From positions 1 to 64,000 of the forward strand of contig NZ_BOPZ01000006.1 of the NCBI RefSeq assembly GCF_018332455.1: a stretch of 64,000 nt of DNA, written 5' to 3'. Below the pieces are notes generated by a model. That model worked only from the letters and a program-made list of their open reading frames with translations, was not told the origin of the DNA and did no database searches. Position 1 is the first letter of the stretch. Every line of letters starts with the position of its first letter. Of the stretch, positions 44,606-52,956 are shown piece after piece. The position numbers and the translations under genes were made by a program. The DNA is from Clostridium polyendosporum. Lineage in GTDB: Bacteria; Bacillota; Clostridia; Clostridiales; Clostridiaceae.

Positions 44606-44640
44606 AAAGAACAGGTAGTAATCTCCCTGTTCTTTATTTA
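44606..44640 (+). terminator. Terminator-like hairpin
   Basis: AAAGAACAGG pairs with CCTGTTCTTT around TAGTAATCTC. The tail is short of T residues, so termination may be weak. It lies between the MITE and the second terminator-promoter repeat. Confidence 0.55.
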
Positions 44641-44665
44641 CCCAGTGCTTTTTTAGTTTTTAGCA

Positions 44666-44738
44666 GTTTAAAATAACATAATATTAACATATTTTTTTTA
44701 TATTTCCATGACAATTCTTATTTACAATACTAATTAGT
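44666..44738 (+). repeat. Terminator-promoter unit, direct repeat copy 2
   Basis: It is a diverged copy of 40937-41010 (TAAAATAACATAATATTAAC, ATATTTCCATGACA and TTATTTACAATACTAA). The TnpB element starts right after it. The two copies bracket the VTC operon and could recombine to delete it. Confidence 0.65.
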
Positions 44739-45787
44739 GAACCACTCCTACTTTAGAAGTAGGAGCTTCCTGATTCAAAGACCTCGTAACCTACTATCTC
44801 CACAGGCTTAAAATCGGATTGTACCAACCCTACTCTTTTTATATTTATAGCTGAATTTATATCTCTATGGTGCTTAGTTTTGCAGTTTGGACATTCCCAT
44901 GCTCTAATATTTAGATTTTTAACTTCTTCATTTTTAAACCCACAATTAGAGCAAAATTGACTTGAAGGATAGTAAGTATCTATTATTGATACAATCCTAC
45001 CGTACCACTTAGCTTTATATTCTAGTAACTGCCTAAACTTAGACCAACTTACATCACTAATTAATTTTGATAGTGTACTGTTTTTCAACATATTTTTCAC
45101 CTTAAGATTTTCAAGACAAATCACTTGGTTTTCGCTGATTAATCTTGAACTTAACTTATGGAGAAAATCGAGCCTACAGTTAGTTATTCTTTCATGAACC
45201 TTAGCTAGTTTAATTCTAGCTTTGTAAAAATTTTTACTTCCTTTAGTTTTACTTGATAACCTTCTCTGAGCCTTCAAAAGCTTTTTATAATACTTTTGAA
45301 GAAACTTAGGGTTATCAATTATTTCGCCATTTGAAGTAACGCAAAATGACTTAATTCCTACATCTATTCCAAGAGTAGTATTAAGTCTTTGGAGCTTTTC
45401 TATATTTGGAGTTTCACAACATAAGGATACATAATATTTCCCTGTATTAGTTTTACTTATAGTAACATTTAAAATTTTCCCTTTATGTGGTCTATGATAT
45501 TTAAGCTTTATCCAACCTATTTTAGGGAGTTTAATTTTATTATTTTTAATTTGAATATTATCATTTACCATTTGAGTTCTATAACTATGAAAGTGATTAT
45601 GTTTGCTTTTAAATTTGGGGAATCCATAACCCTTAAAAAAGTTCTTAAATGCTCTATCTAAATCTCTTAAAGTTTGCTGTAGTGATATACTATCTATTTC
45701 TTTAAGCCATTCAAAATTAGACTTTAAGTTAGTAAGTAACTTAGAACATTCATTATAAGAAGCTGTCTTAAAAAAGCTATCATTAGT
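44739..45787 (-). pseudogene. tnpB: IS605/IS1341-type TnpB nuclease, N-terminally truncated
   Basis: About 340 codons remain of an RNA-guided TnpB. The first RuvC Asp is in GIDVGIKSF, the Glu in VICLENLKV, the zinc ribbon is CSNCGF...CPNCKTKHHRD and the last Asp is in HRDINSAINI. Catalytic residues are thus intact, but the frame has no start. It is open up to about 45780 and then meets a stop; the missing part is the N-terminal RNA-binding region. The right end has the 34-bp stem-loop 44739-44772 (CTCCTACTTTAGAAGTAGGAG), which also stands alone at 57720. It has inserted in or fused to a ferredoxin gene. Confidence 0.8.
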
Positions 45788-46057
45788 TTACTATACAGTA
45801 CTTTTTTTAAGCCAAATGATAAAGATAAGAATTTTTGGACAACAGAAAAGTGTAATGGCTGTGGCACATGTTCGAAGGTTTGTCCTGCAAACAATATTGA
45901 TATGATTGATGGAAAACCACAGTGGAAGCATCAATGTGAATCTTGCGTTGCTTGTATGCAGTGGTGTCCACAAAAACCTATACAATATAAGAAAAATACC
46001 TTGAAAAGAGGACGATATCATCATCCTGAAATAAAAGCTAATGAATTATTCCAATAA
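45788..46057 (+). pseudogene. EFR1-type flavodoxin-ferredoxin, C-terminal half
   Basis: The open frame lacks a start and encodes two [4Fe-4S] motifs, CNGCGTCSKVCP and CESCVACMQWCP, followed by QYKKNTLKRGRYHHPEI, the ending of EFR1-type ferredoxins. The flavodoxin half is missing and replaced by the TnpB remnant, so the gene is broken. It ends at TAA 46055-46057. Confidence 0.8.
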
Positions 46058-46079
46058 CGTTAAAAAAAGGTGGTATTTA

Positions 46080-46113
46080 AAAGGGTATCTCATAAGAAAA
46101 AGGGATGTCCTTA
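46080..46113 (+). terminator. Terminator of the GGGCATC family
   Basis: AAGGGTATC pairs with GATGTCCTT (two G-T pairs) around TCATAAGAAAAAGG. It follows the EFR1 remnant. Confidence 0.75.
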
Positions 46114-46238
46114 CTTATTTTAAAAACATACCCTGACTCTTTCTTTTCACATAAGTTACATGGTAAGGAACATTTATAAATAGAGGACCATACATATATT
46201 ATCAGGAAAACTAATATTAAAATAAGGAGTGATGGACT

Positions 46239-46934
46239 TTGTATTATCGTCCATATTCATCTTCCAGTCCACGGCAATATTATTATCCCTATTACTATCC
46301 TATATATCCCTACTCAATTCCAACAGAAACCAATGACTATGACGAACAATGTGTTCAAGAATTCCTAAGACTTGGAGGGGATACTGAAAGAGAATGTCGC
46401 TGGATATGTCAGATTCCAACAATATCCCCTTACCCTACTCAAAGGGAGGAAAATACTAGAGCAGCTAAAACCATTTCTATTTCTGGGCAGGTACAAGGAT
46501 ATGATCGGATACCTATTTTTAATATCAAAGTATCGGCATATCACGGTTTGCAGCGTGTGGGCTACGTGTATACTAATGAGGAGGGGAAGTACTGGCTTTC
46601 CATACCATCTGGTAAACCAATTACCGTGTGTTTTGATACGCATTGGTCGCTTACAAATGCAAAGGAATGGAATCCATCCGTAGTTGCAAACATAGACACC
46701 AAGCAAGACATAGTACTCAATCGTTTTCTTACGCGGGTTGGCACGAGCATCGATACGACAACTGATATTGATGCGCTCGCTGCTTACCAATTTAGTTCCT
46801 TGTGGCCTAATAACCGGATCTATGACGAGTACACCGCTTTTCGTCTATCACAAATGAAGCTACCTCGGTATGAGCTTGAGGAATGTCGTAGAAAGCTGGA
46901 AGAATTTTTCTTGAAAAGGTCTAAATCTTCCTGA
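46239..46934 (+). CDS. Tyr/Pro-rich protein with a carboxypeptidase-regulatory-like domain
   Basis: This 231-residue protein starts at TTG 46239 after AAGGAGTG. Its N-terminus is a Tyr/Pro/Ser-rich segment (PRQYYYPYYYPIYPYS) shared with the gene at 47799, reminiscent of spore-coat or exosporium tails. Residues about 85-170 (ISGQVQGYDRIPIFNIKVSA, NEEGKYWLSIPSGKP) look like a CarboxypepD_reg beta-sandwich. The C-terminus is charged. There is no classical signal peptide. The GC content is higher than average. I infer a spore-surface or packaged adhesin role but cannot prove it. Confidence 0.65.
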   Translation: MYYRPYSSSSPRQYYYPYYYPIYPYSIPTETNDYDEQCVQEFLRLGGDTERECRWICQIPTISPYPTQREENTRAAKTISISGQVQGYDRIPIFNIKVSAYHGLQRVGYVYTNEEGKYWLSIPSGKPITVCFDTHWSLTNAKEWNPSVVANIDTKQDIVLNRFLTRVGTSIDTTTDIDALAAYQFSSLWPNNRIYDEYTAFRLSQMKLPRYELEECRRKLEEFFLKRSKSS

Positions 46935-47028
46935 TTATGGCTCGAATTTAGACAATTGTCATGGGATAGATCTAGAGTGGAACAGCCGTGCTCTGGATGT
47001 AGGCTGGTCTTTAAAACCGAGTTCGAGG

Positions 47029-47331
47029 TTGTCTATTTTGGCACATAGGCTCAATCTTGGTCAATGTAAGCTATTATTTGTTATAGGAATAAGAAATGGA
47101 TGTTCAATGTGCATATCAAGGTGCCCATCCTATGGACCAAGAATAAGTGTTAGTGAAAGAGCAGGAGTTCAAGATGTTCAAGAGAAAAGAAATGGAGATC
47201 AGTTAGATGCTTTTAATGAATCATGTAAGCTTGAAAAAGATACACTGTCTGAAAACATAGTAAAAGAACTTGATGAAAAAGGTGTTGTTATTTTAAAGAT
47301 TCCAACTGGGAAGTTAGCTATGGTAAGTTAA
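47029..47331 (+). CDS. Hypothetical protein or remnant
   Basis: A 100-codon frame contains GCSMCISRCPSYGPR, a Cys pattern like a broken iron-sulfur motif, and an acidic helical C-terminus. There is no convincing ribosome site, and the first ~20 codons follow the preceding gene without a clear start. I think it is the tail of a lost gene, and give it low weight. 46935-47028 and 47549-47798 show no genes. Confidence 0.3.
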   Translation: MSILAHRLNLGQCKLLFVIGIRNGCSMCISRCPSYGPRISVSERAGVQDVQEKRNGDQLDAFNESCKLEKDTLSENIVKELDEKGVVILKIPTGKLAMVS

Positions 47332-47382
47332 GCAGAAAGGTGTGCCAACACGACTTTACAAAGAAAAACATCGTGAAAACGA

Positions 47383-47423
47383 AAAAATGAGTATTCTCAA
47401 ATTATCTGAGAATACTCATTTTT
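47383..47423. terminator. Strong bidirectional terminator
   Basis: The arms AAAAATGAGTATTCTCA and TGAGAATACTCATTTTT are a perfect 17-bp match around a 7-base loop, with A-runs before and T-runs after. A short frame crossing it (47342-47548) ends in EFKSYTEAYRIVKDFIDFYN, which resembles an IS3 transposase tail but is not convincing as a gene. Confidence 0.9.
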
Positions 47424-47798
47424 GTTACAAAGATTTAGGTAAAATGTATGTAGTTTTAATAGGAAAACAAGCTGTATTCAATGAATTTAAGAGTTATACG
47501 GAAGCATATAGAATAGTAAAAGATTTTATAGATTTCTATAATATATAGAAGACTACATTCAAGTTTGGGATATAGGACTTCTAGTGAATTTTACTACCTT
47601 CATTCTGGAGAGTAGCTAATTAGCATTGAAGTAAGGGTGTAATTATAAGAAAAAGCAAGAATTAATTAAATATTATCGAAAATAAAGAAGTTAATCACTT
47701 GAAGTGGAGTAACAGTATTTTCCATATAGAATAAGATAAATTGTTATTAGGTTTTTATAATTATAAATAAGTAAGATTAAGATAAGGAGTGATTGACT

Positions 47799-49100
47799 TT
47801 GTGTTATCACCAACTTTCACCTTCGAGTCAACGGCAATACCATTATCCCTATTACTATCCTATATATTCCTACTCGAGAGCACCTTATACTTATGACCAA
47901 TGTTTAATGGATTGCATAGCTGCGGGAGCGTATTATTATGAATGTGTTCCGCCATGTCAGATTTTTAAACCCAACTGGTACAATCCATACTCAATTCGAA
48001 AAGCATACTCTTCCATTCCAATAAATCGAGACTGTTCCAACAGGTGCCTTACAATTAATCTTAATACTATTAAGTGTGTCCGTGAAATAAATGAATCGTC
48101 CGCTTCTGAAGAACCGTATGTACTAGTAACTTCGGTGGATCTACGACGGAATATTGCAGGTGTTTCGCCTGTAAATTTAAATGTTGTTCGCTATGGCATA
48201 TGGGAGGACTTTGACGAAGGAGAAACTAAGACTAATTCAGGGCCCCCATTTTGGGGAGTTAATCATAAGCCAGAAGATATAGCAAATATAGATGATGTAA
48301 TATTTATTGTATCTCTACTGGAGAACGACAATGGAAATCCAGACCAGTATCGGACATTAGTGTTAACTGTAGCAACCATTTCATTGAATTCAACGCTTGG
48401 CGAACCGGACAGGTCTGTAAGAGCTAGAAGGCTGCTTCAAGACATTACTAATGCCCTCAATGGGGTGGATTTGCCTATCCCGTTCGCCCTTGATGATGAC
48501 CACATTGGTACAGTAGAACTGAGATTAGACGGTTCTGATTTGATTTCTGCCGGGACTAAGCAAAAGAAATTGACTATACGAAGCGCTGAGGGACATTATG
48601 AATTAACCTTTCAAATTACCAGCAATCCATCTGTATCATCACCACTAAAATTAGCCTCCCTAGGGCAGGCCGACTGGCGGTATTGTGGGAAGTGTCACTC
48701 GCTGTTCTTCGACGGCTATCCCGATAAAGGAAAGTGTGCAGCAGGCGGCAGTCACGAAGCCATTGGATATAACTTCGTCCTTCCGCACAATGTCCCTCCC
48801 ACTTCGAAAGCTCAAGGCGATTGGGAATTCTGTGTGAAGTGTCATGGGATGTTCTTCAACGGCTATCCCGACAAGGGCAAATGCCCAGCAGGTGGCGGTC
48901 ATCAACACCATCCAAACGCGTATCGCTTCGTCCTTCCGCACAATGTCCCTCCTACCTCGAAAGCTCAAGGCGATTGGGAATTCTGTGTGAAGTGCTATGG
49001 AATGTTCTTCAACGGCTATCCCGACAAGGGCAAGTGCCCAGCAGGCGGCGGTCATCAACACCATCCAGACGCGTATCGCTTCGTCCTTCCGCACAATTAG
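47799..49100 (+). CDS. Tyr-rich protein with three Cys/His repeats
   Basis: This 433-residue protein starts at TTG 47799, matching the start of the gene at 46239. It has a Tyr-rich N-terminus (YHYPYYYPIYSYS) and a Cys-bearing linker. A middle domain (about 105-270) has segments YVLVTSVDLRRNI, PPFWGVNHKPEDIA and LLENDNGNPDQYR. Three tandem repeats of 49-51 residues end it, each W-x2-C-x2-C-x13-C-x5-H plus a VLPHN spacer, likely zinc-binding. Repeats 2 and 3 are almost identical at DNA level, and this part is much richer in GC. I take it as a secreted or spore-associated binding protein; the function is unknown. Confidence 0.7.
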   Translation: MCYHQLSPSSQRQYHYPYYYPIYSYSRAPYTYDQCLMDCIAAGAYYYECVPPCQIFKPNWYNPYSIRKAYSSIPINRDCSNRCLTINLNTIKCVREINESSASEEPYVLVTSVDLRRNIAGVSPVNLNVVRYGIWEDFDEGETKTNSGPPFWGVNHKPEDIANIDDVIFIVSLLENDNGNPDQYRTLVLTVATISLNSTLGEPDRSVRARRLLQDITNALNGVDLPIPFALDDDHIGTVELRLDGSDLISAGTKQKKLTIRSAEGHYELTFQITSNPSVSSPLKLASLGQADWRYCGKCHSLFFDGYPDKGKCAAGGSHEAIGYNFVLPHNVPPTSKAQGDWEFCVKCHGMFFNGYPDKGKCPAGGGHQHHPNAYRFVLPHNVPPTSKAQGDWEFCVKCYGMFFNGYPDKGKCPAGGGHQHHPDAYRFVLPHN

Positions 49101-49102
49101 CC

Positions 49103-49320
49103 ATAAATGTCTGAGTTCTGGTGCAAAGATAAGTTATCCTGAATATGGACTGGTGGGAGCAATGGACGATAAGGATGCTCAGCAGATTTTGGAGTTGGTG
49201 CCTCATGCACAATATAAAAAGATACCTGCAAATCACGTTATTCACGCTTTCAAGCCAAAGCAATATATTGAGGCAGCTGAAGACTTGGCATCAAATTTGA
49301 AGAATTCCGTGAACATATAG
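49103..49320 (+). pseudogene. C-terminal fragment of an alpha/beta hydrolase
   Basis: The frame reads ISYPEYGLVGAMDDKDAQQI and ANHVIHAFKPKQYIEA to a stop at 49320. The pattern, with a catalytic His in NHVIH, fits the end of an alpha/beta hydrolase. The rest is missing; it abuts the repeat gene. 49321-49449 is empty. Confidence 0.6.
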
Positions 49321-49449
49321 GTAATACTCGAGGAACTTAGTGCACGAAATATAAAAGAGTGAATATTTTGGGAAGAGTGAAAAAACAGCATTAAGTTCCC
49401 GTATATTAATTACCAGTTTTTGTTTAATTCTTGCATTTTGGTATAGCGT

Positions 49450-49767
49450 GGAGAAGCTATTTATACAGGAAATTTAGCTGGTCACAACGCTGTAAGACTT
49501 GCTTTAGGAATGCCACTTTTGATATTGCCAAGATCTATTGCTATAGGTGATTTAATAGCTTATGCAAATGAAAATACAAATGAAAAGGCTACTACTAGAG
49601 AAGGAAGAATGGACAGATATACCTTTGCTGGAGCAGAGTACTTTAAGAGAATGAAGGAAGTAGGACTATATACTACTAATATTAATGAAGTAGAAATAAG
49701 AATAAAGAAGCTAAATCTTGATGGAGCTTTTAATAAGGATACACAACTTCAATCCTTAAACAATTAA
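49450..49767 (+). pseudogene. Tail of a probable FAD-dependent oxidoreductase (copy 2)
   Basis: This is the best of three copies. It reads GEAIYTGNLAGHNAVRLALG, then MPLLILPRSIAIGDLIAYAN, and ends YFKRMKEVGLYTTNINEVEI. There is no start and the N-terminal part is absent. The GNLAGHNAVR element resembles the last nucleotide-contacting loop of FAD enzymes, but the family is uncertain. A MITE interrupts the 3' end at 49738. Confidence 0.6.
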
Positions 49768-49900
49768 ATGTTAAATAAAATTTAGTAGACATCGAGCCCA
49801 CTAAATTTGAGCAAATTTCACTTTGTAAAATTGCAGCAAATAGCCTCGACATGCAATGCTTTTTCATTAATTATATATTCATTTATGAAGTGGTGTATCT
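49738..49900 (-). mobile_element. MITE carrying the palindromic repeat, copy F (inverted)
   Basis: The inverted ends are GATACACAACTTCA (49738-49751) and TGAAGTGGTGTATC (49886-49899). The core 49771-49848 is the dispersed repeat in reverse orientation. ATAAG flanks both sides (AATAAG before, ATAAGTTAATATG after). The sister copies of the host sequence at 33.3 and 52.9 kb lack the insert, giving a natural empty site. Confidence 0.8.
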
Positions 49901-49926
49901 ATAAGTTAATATGAAAATACAATTCA

Positions 49927-49959
49927 GAAGGGTGTCTCATGAGAAAAGGGATGCCCTTT
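49927..49959 (+). terminator. Terminator of the GGGCATC family
   Basis: AAGGGTGTC pairs loosely with GGGATGCCCTT around TCATGAGAAAAG. It is preceded by AATTCAG, as in the 33.3 and 52.9 kb copies. Confidence 0.7.
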
Positions 49960-50112
49960 AATTATTTGATCTATATCATAATGATTAAGTAATTTTTTCA
50001 AAATTTACTGTATAAATTAATTAAAAAAATATTTACATCTACTATATACTAATGTCTAAAAATAAGAAATAAGAATTAAAGAGAGTAAATTTATTGAAAC
50101 TAAGGGGATCTT

Positions 50113-50499
50113 ATGATAAAAAATATTTTTTATCAATTTAGAAATAATAATTTTATAAAATTTAGGATTGGAGCAGTAATAATTAGCGTTATTGTAACTA
50201 TAGGTGTAATTATGTTCTTTCCCCATTTTTTTAGAAACACTTACATAGTAACCATTACAAATAAACGAATAATAAAACATGATAATGTTGATACGTATTT
50301 AATTTATTCACAAATGGAAGATGGTAATATAAAGATATTTGAAAATGTTAATAGTTTACCGGAATTAAAATTTAATTCTGAGGCTTTGTATTGGTCATTA
50401 ACAATTAACAGAAAATACGAAGTTAAAGCATATGGTTTGAGCATACCTTCACTATCATATTATCAAAATATTGTAAAAGTTAAAGGAGTAGAAAAATGA
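50113..50499 (+). CDS. Small single-pass membrane protein (DUF1523-like)
   Basis: This 128-residue protein has one membrane helix (about 18-38) and an extracellular beta-rich domain. The string TNKRIIKHDNVDTYLIYSQ and the ending IPSLSYYQNIVKVKG resemble DUF1523 proteins of phages and plasmids. GGGGATC precedes the ATG. A terminator follows. The composition is AT-rich, unlike the next gene. Confidence 0.55.
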   Translation: MIKNIFYQFRNNNFIKFRIGAVIISVIVTIGVIMFFPHFFRNTYIVTITNKRIIKHDNVDTYLIYSQMEDGNIKIFENVNSLPELKFNSEALYWSLTINRKYEVKAYGLSIPSLSYYQNIVKVKGVEK

Positions 50500-50534
50500 A
50501 GCATTCAACTGTAAAATCGGTAAATTATATTTTG

Positions 50535-50572
50535 AAAGGTAGAGCATAAAAAATGACTCTACCTTTTTTATG
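50535..50572 (+). terminator. Rho-independent terminator
   Basis: AAAGGTAGAG pairs with CTCTACCTTT around CATAAAAAATGA, with a T-run. A possible group II intron 5' end abuts it. Confidence 0.9.
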
Positions 50573-50760
50573 GTACGCCCAGAATGGGCACTTGTATGTC
50601 GGTGAAGGTCTGAAGTCGGGTGAAGTGATAGTTCATGAAACAGTAAGATGATATTGGTACTGCAAATTATTCTGGCTTTCGATTATACGGCATTTGCCGA
50701 AATAAGGGCTATTATGCCAACCGATCTTTCTTCAAACATTCATAATTTAAAAACAATCCT
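50573..50760 (+). mobile_element. Possible degenerate group II intron 5' end
   Basis: Directly after the terminator, TACGCCCAGAATGGGCACTT and TCGGTGAAGGTCTGAAGTCG mimic the start of domain I of a group II intron (GTGYGCCCAGCATGGGCG, then GTGAAAGTC). The rest does not continue as an intron. 50761-50872 contains only the leader of the next gene. Confidence 0.35.
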
Positions 50761-50872
50761 ATATATTTAAATAAAAGGATACGTCACACTTACTGCTTTG
50801 GAAAAAAGTGAAATTCTTTAAGTAGACATTAATATGGTCACACAAAACGTGAAAAGAAAAGGAGGTTATTTC

Positions 50873-52738
50873 ATGGCTGACGATACCAAGTTGACAGATA
50901 AGGGCGTTGAGCTGGAGGCTTCCGTCCTTGATACAGTAGTAGCGGTGGTGGCGGCTTCTGGGCCCGAGGGAGCTGCCATCGCAGTAGGAATTAAAGCAGT
51001 AGCTTTTGTTGTGGAAGTTATAGGCTGGATGACGGAAGATACTACCGTTCCTAACGCACTGCGGGCCCTGCAAAAGCAAATCGATCACATCCAGTTCGAA
51101 CTGAACGTAGTCAAAGAAAGGCTGGATAAGCTCACGGAAGATGTAGCGGCCGCAGAAAATCGGGATACGCTCATGCGTCTGTTGGACTATCTCGATGAAG
51201 TAAGGGTCCACAGTCTGGACTTGCAAAACACCCCATCTCAGGATGTGAACGCAGCAGTGCGGATTGCCAATGAAACAGGGATCACACTCGACAAGTTCCT
51301 CCGCAGCAACTATGATATCTGGCGATGGACGGATGTAGAGGCAAAGAACGTTGTCGACCCGCAAACCGGGAAAATGGTTAGAGCTACCTACCTAGAACGA
51401 ATGAAATTCAAGAGCCAGCCGACACTTCCAGTTTATGTGATGGCAGTGCTCACCTGGCTGGCTGCACGCGAAAGGGTTGTGCGGATGGGTGAACGCAGGC
51501 GTCTGGATGACGATGCAGGACGGATCACACGCCACCTTGCTGCTGTCTCGGTTCGGCCCGGCTTCGACAAATACCTTAGTGGAGAGTTTGGGACGCCGCA
51601 GTCCATCACGGAAAATATCAAATGGAGGATTCGTGCCTTTCCGATTGCCAGCACCGCGCATCCAGTTAACCGCGTTTGCAAGTGGTTTTTTGATGTCCAG
51701 AACTGGATGAGCGGCGAGAGGAAGCGAGGCGACTCCTTCGACCTTTACATGGAAAGCGACAGCGCACTGTGCACGGTCAATCCTGGTAGCCTGGGAATGC
51801 CTGAGCTGGAGATCGAAGCCGAGACCAACGCCGGGGTAGACATATTGTATCAGCTGGCTCAGACGCTCCAACACGTCGCCACCACAGGAACGCTCAAGAA
51901 GCAGCTTATCGGCACGTTTCCCACTACGCCGGCATACCCTCCGAATTATCTCTATGTCATCGCACTAAACGGCGATCTTCATTGGTATCGCAACTTAGAG
52001 TCGAGTCGTCCAGGTGGTTCGACCAATTGGCTAGGTCCCATTAAGGTAGGCTACGGCTGGGACCGCTTTACCTCGGTATTCTCCGGGGGCGGCCCCGCAA
52101 TCTATGGCGTAGAACAGAATGGTGATCTACTGTGGTACGGACATGACGGATGCTATGATGGTTCCCCTCGCTGGCGCGGACCTCGTAAGGTCGGATGGGG
52201 CTGGAATGGCTTCAAGTCGATCTTCTCGGGAGGTGAATTCGTTGTATATGGAATCCAGCCCAACGGTGACTTGCTCTGGTATCGCCATCACGCCGCTCTG
52301 TCTGGCGGTGACGTTAACACCTGGTCTGGCCAGATTAAAGTCGGAACGGGATGGGCAGACTTTGCCAAGGTCTTTTCCGGGGGGGATGGAATCATCTACG
52401 CCCTTCGCAAGGACGGAGTATTACTGCAATATAAGCATCTCGGTTACCTGACTGGCGCGAATACCTGGGAAAGTTACAGGATAAGCCTCTCCTCGCCCCG
52501 ACGTCAGTACAGAGTGGTTGGTTCTGGCTGGAATGAGTTCCACGAGGTCGTAGCTGGACAGGACGGCGTTCTCTATGCCTTCACACGCGACGGCAGGATC
52601 CTATGGTACCGATACAGCACACCTCATTCCCATCTAGCCTTTGGTCGTTTGGAAGGACCGGTGGAAATCAAGCGTCAGCTTCCCGCTTTCCGAAAGGTGT
52701 TCGCATTGAGGGAGCAGCCGTTTCAAGGGCCACATTAA
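50873..52738 (+). CDS. Helical putative pore-forming protein with tachylectin-2-like propeller
   Basis: This 621-residue protein starts at ATG 50873 after AAAAGGAGG. The N-terminal ~350 residues are mostly helical, with a long hydrophobic stretch (about 19-50: VLDTVVAVVAASG to VVEVIGWM) and a coiled coil (IDHIQFELNVVKERLDKL), as in alpha-pore-forming toxins. The C-terminal ~240 residues are 5 or so repeats of GDLLWYRH...G..KVG.GW..F..VFSGG, the tachylectin-2/tectonin blade that binds N-acetyl sugars. There is no signal peptide. The gene is far richer in GC than its surroundings, so recent transfer is likely. Toxin or lectin function is inference. Confidence 0.7.
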   Translation: MADDTKLTDKGVELEASVLDTVVAVVAASGPEGAAIAVGIKAVAFVVEVIGWMTEDTTVPNALRALQKQIDHIQFELNVVKERLDKLTEDVAAAENRDTLMRLLDYLDEVRVHSLDLQNTPSQDVNAAVRIANETGITLDKFLRSNYDIWRWTDVEAKNVVDPQTGKMVRATYLERMKFKSQPTLPVYVMAVLTWLAARERVVRMGERRRLDDDAGRITRHLAAVSVRPGFDKYLSGEFGTPQSITENIKWRIRAFPIASTAHPVNRVCKWFFDVQNWMSGERKRGDSFDLYMESDSALCTVNPGSLGMPELEIEAETNAGVDILYQLAQTLQHVATTGTLKKQLIGTFPTTPAYPPNYLYVIALNGDLHWYRNLESSRPGGSTNWLGPIKVGYGWDRFTSVFSGGGPAIYGVEQNGDLLWYGHDGCYDGSPRWRGPRKVGWGWNGFKSIFSGGEFVVYGIQPNGDLLWYRHHAALSGGDVNTWSGQIKVGTGWADFAKVFSGGDGIIYALRKDGVLLQYKHLGYLTGANTWESYRISLSSPRRQYRVVGSGWNEFHEVVAGQDGVLYAFTRDGRILWYRYSTPHSHLAFGRLEGPVEIKRQLPAFRKVFALREQPFQGPH

Positions 52739-52792
52739 GAATAGATATAATATACAAAAGAAAGCCCTTCTGACAGAGGGGCCTTCTCATTT

Positions 52793-52901
52793 GCTGGAGC
52801 AGAGTACTTTAAGAGAATGAAGGAAGTAGGACTATATACTAATGTAATAGAAATAAGAACAAGGAAGCTAAATCTTGATGGAGTTTCAATATTAAGTTAA
52901 T
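52793..52901 (+). pseudogene. Tail of a probable FAD-dependent oxidoreductase (copy 3)
   Basis: GCTGGAGCAGAGTACTTTAA to GTTTCAATATTAAG is the last ~35 codons of the same gene tail seen at 33059 and 49450, with a deletion. It begins just after the high-GC gene, so that gene seems inserted into an array of these tails. Confidence 0.75.
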
Positions 52902-52918
52902 ATGAAAGTGTAATTCAG

Positions 52919-52955
52919 AAGGGTATCTCATGAGAAAAGGAGATGCCCTTTAATT
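52919..52955 (+). terminator. Terminator of the GGGCATC family
   Basis: AAGGGTATCTC pairs with GAGATGCCCTT around ATGAGAAAAG (one mismatch), with a T-rich tail. It is followed at once by repeat copy G. Confidence 0.75.
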
Positions 52956-52956
52956 A

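Noticed and set aside
46232-46333. ATG frame of 33 codons overlapping the start of the 46239 gene
   Set aside because: It starts inside the ribosome-site spacing, and its counterpart at 47.8 kb lacks the ATG; the conserved feature is the TTG frame.
47342-47548. 68-codon frame crossing a perfect terminator
   Set aside because: A 17-bp terminator hairpin lies inside it. Its end resembles an IS3 tail, so it is at best a remnant.
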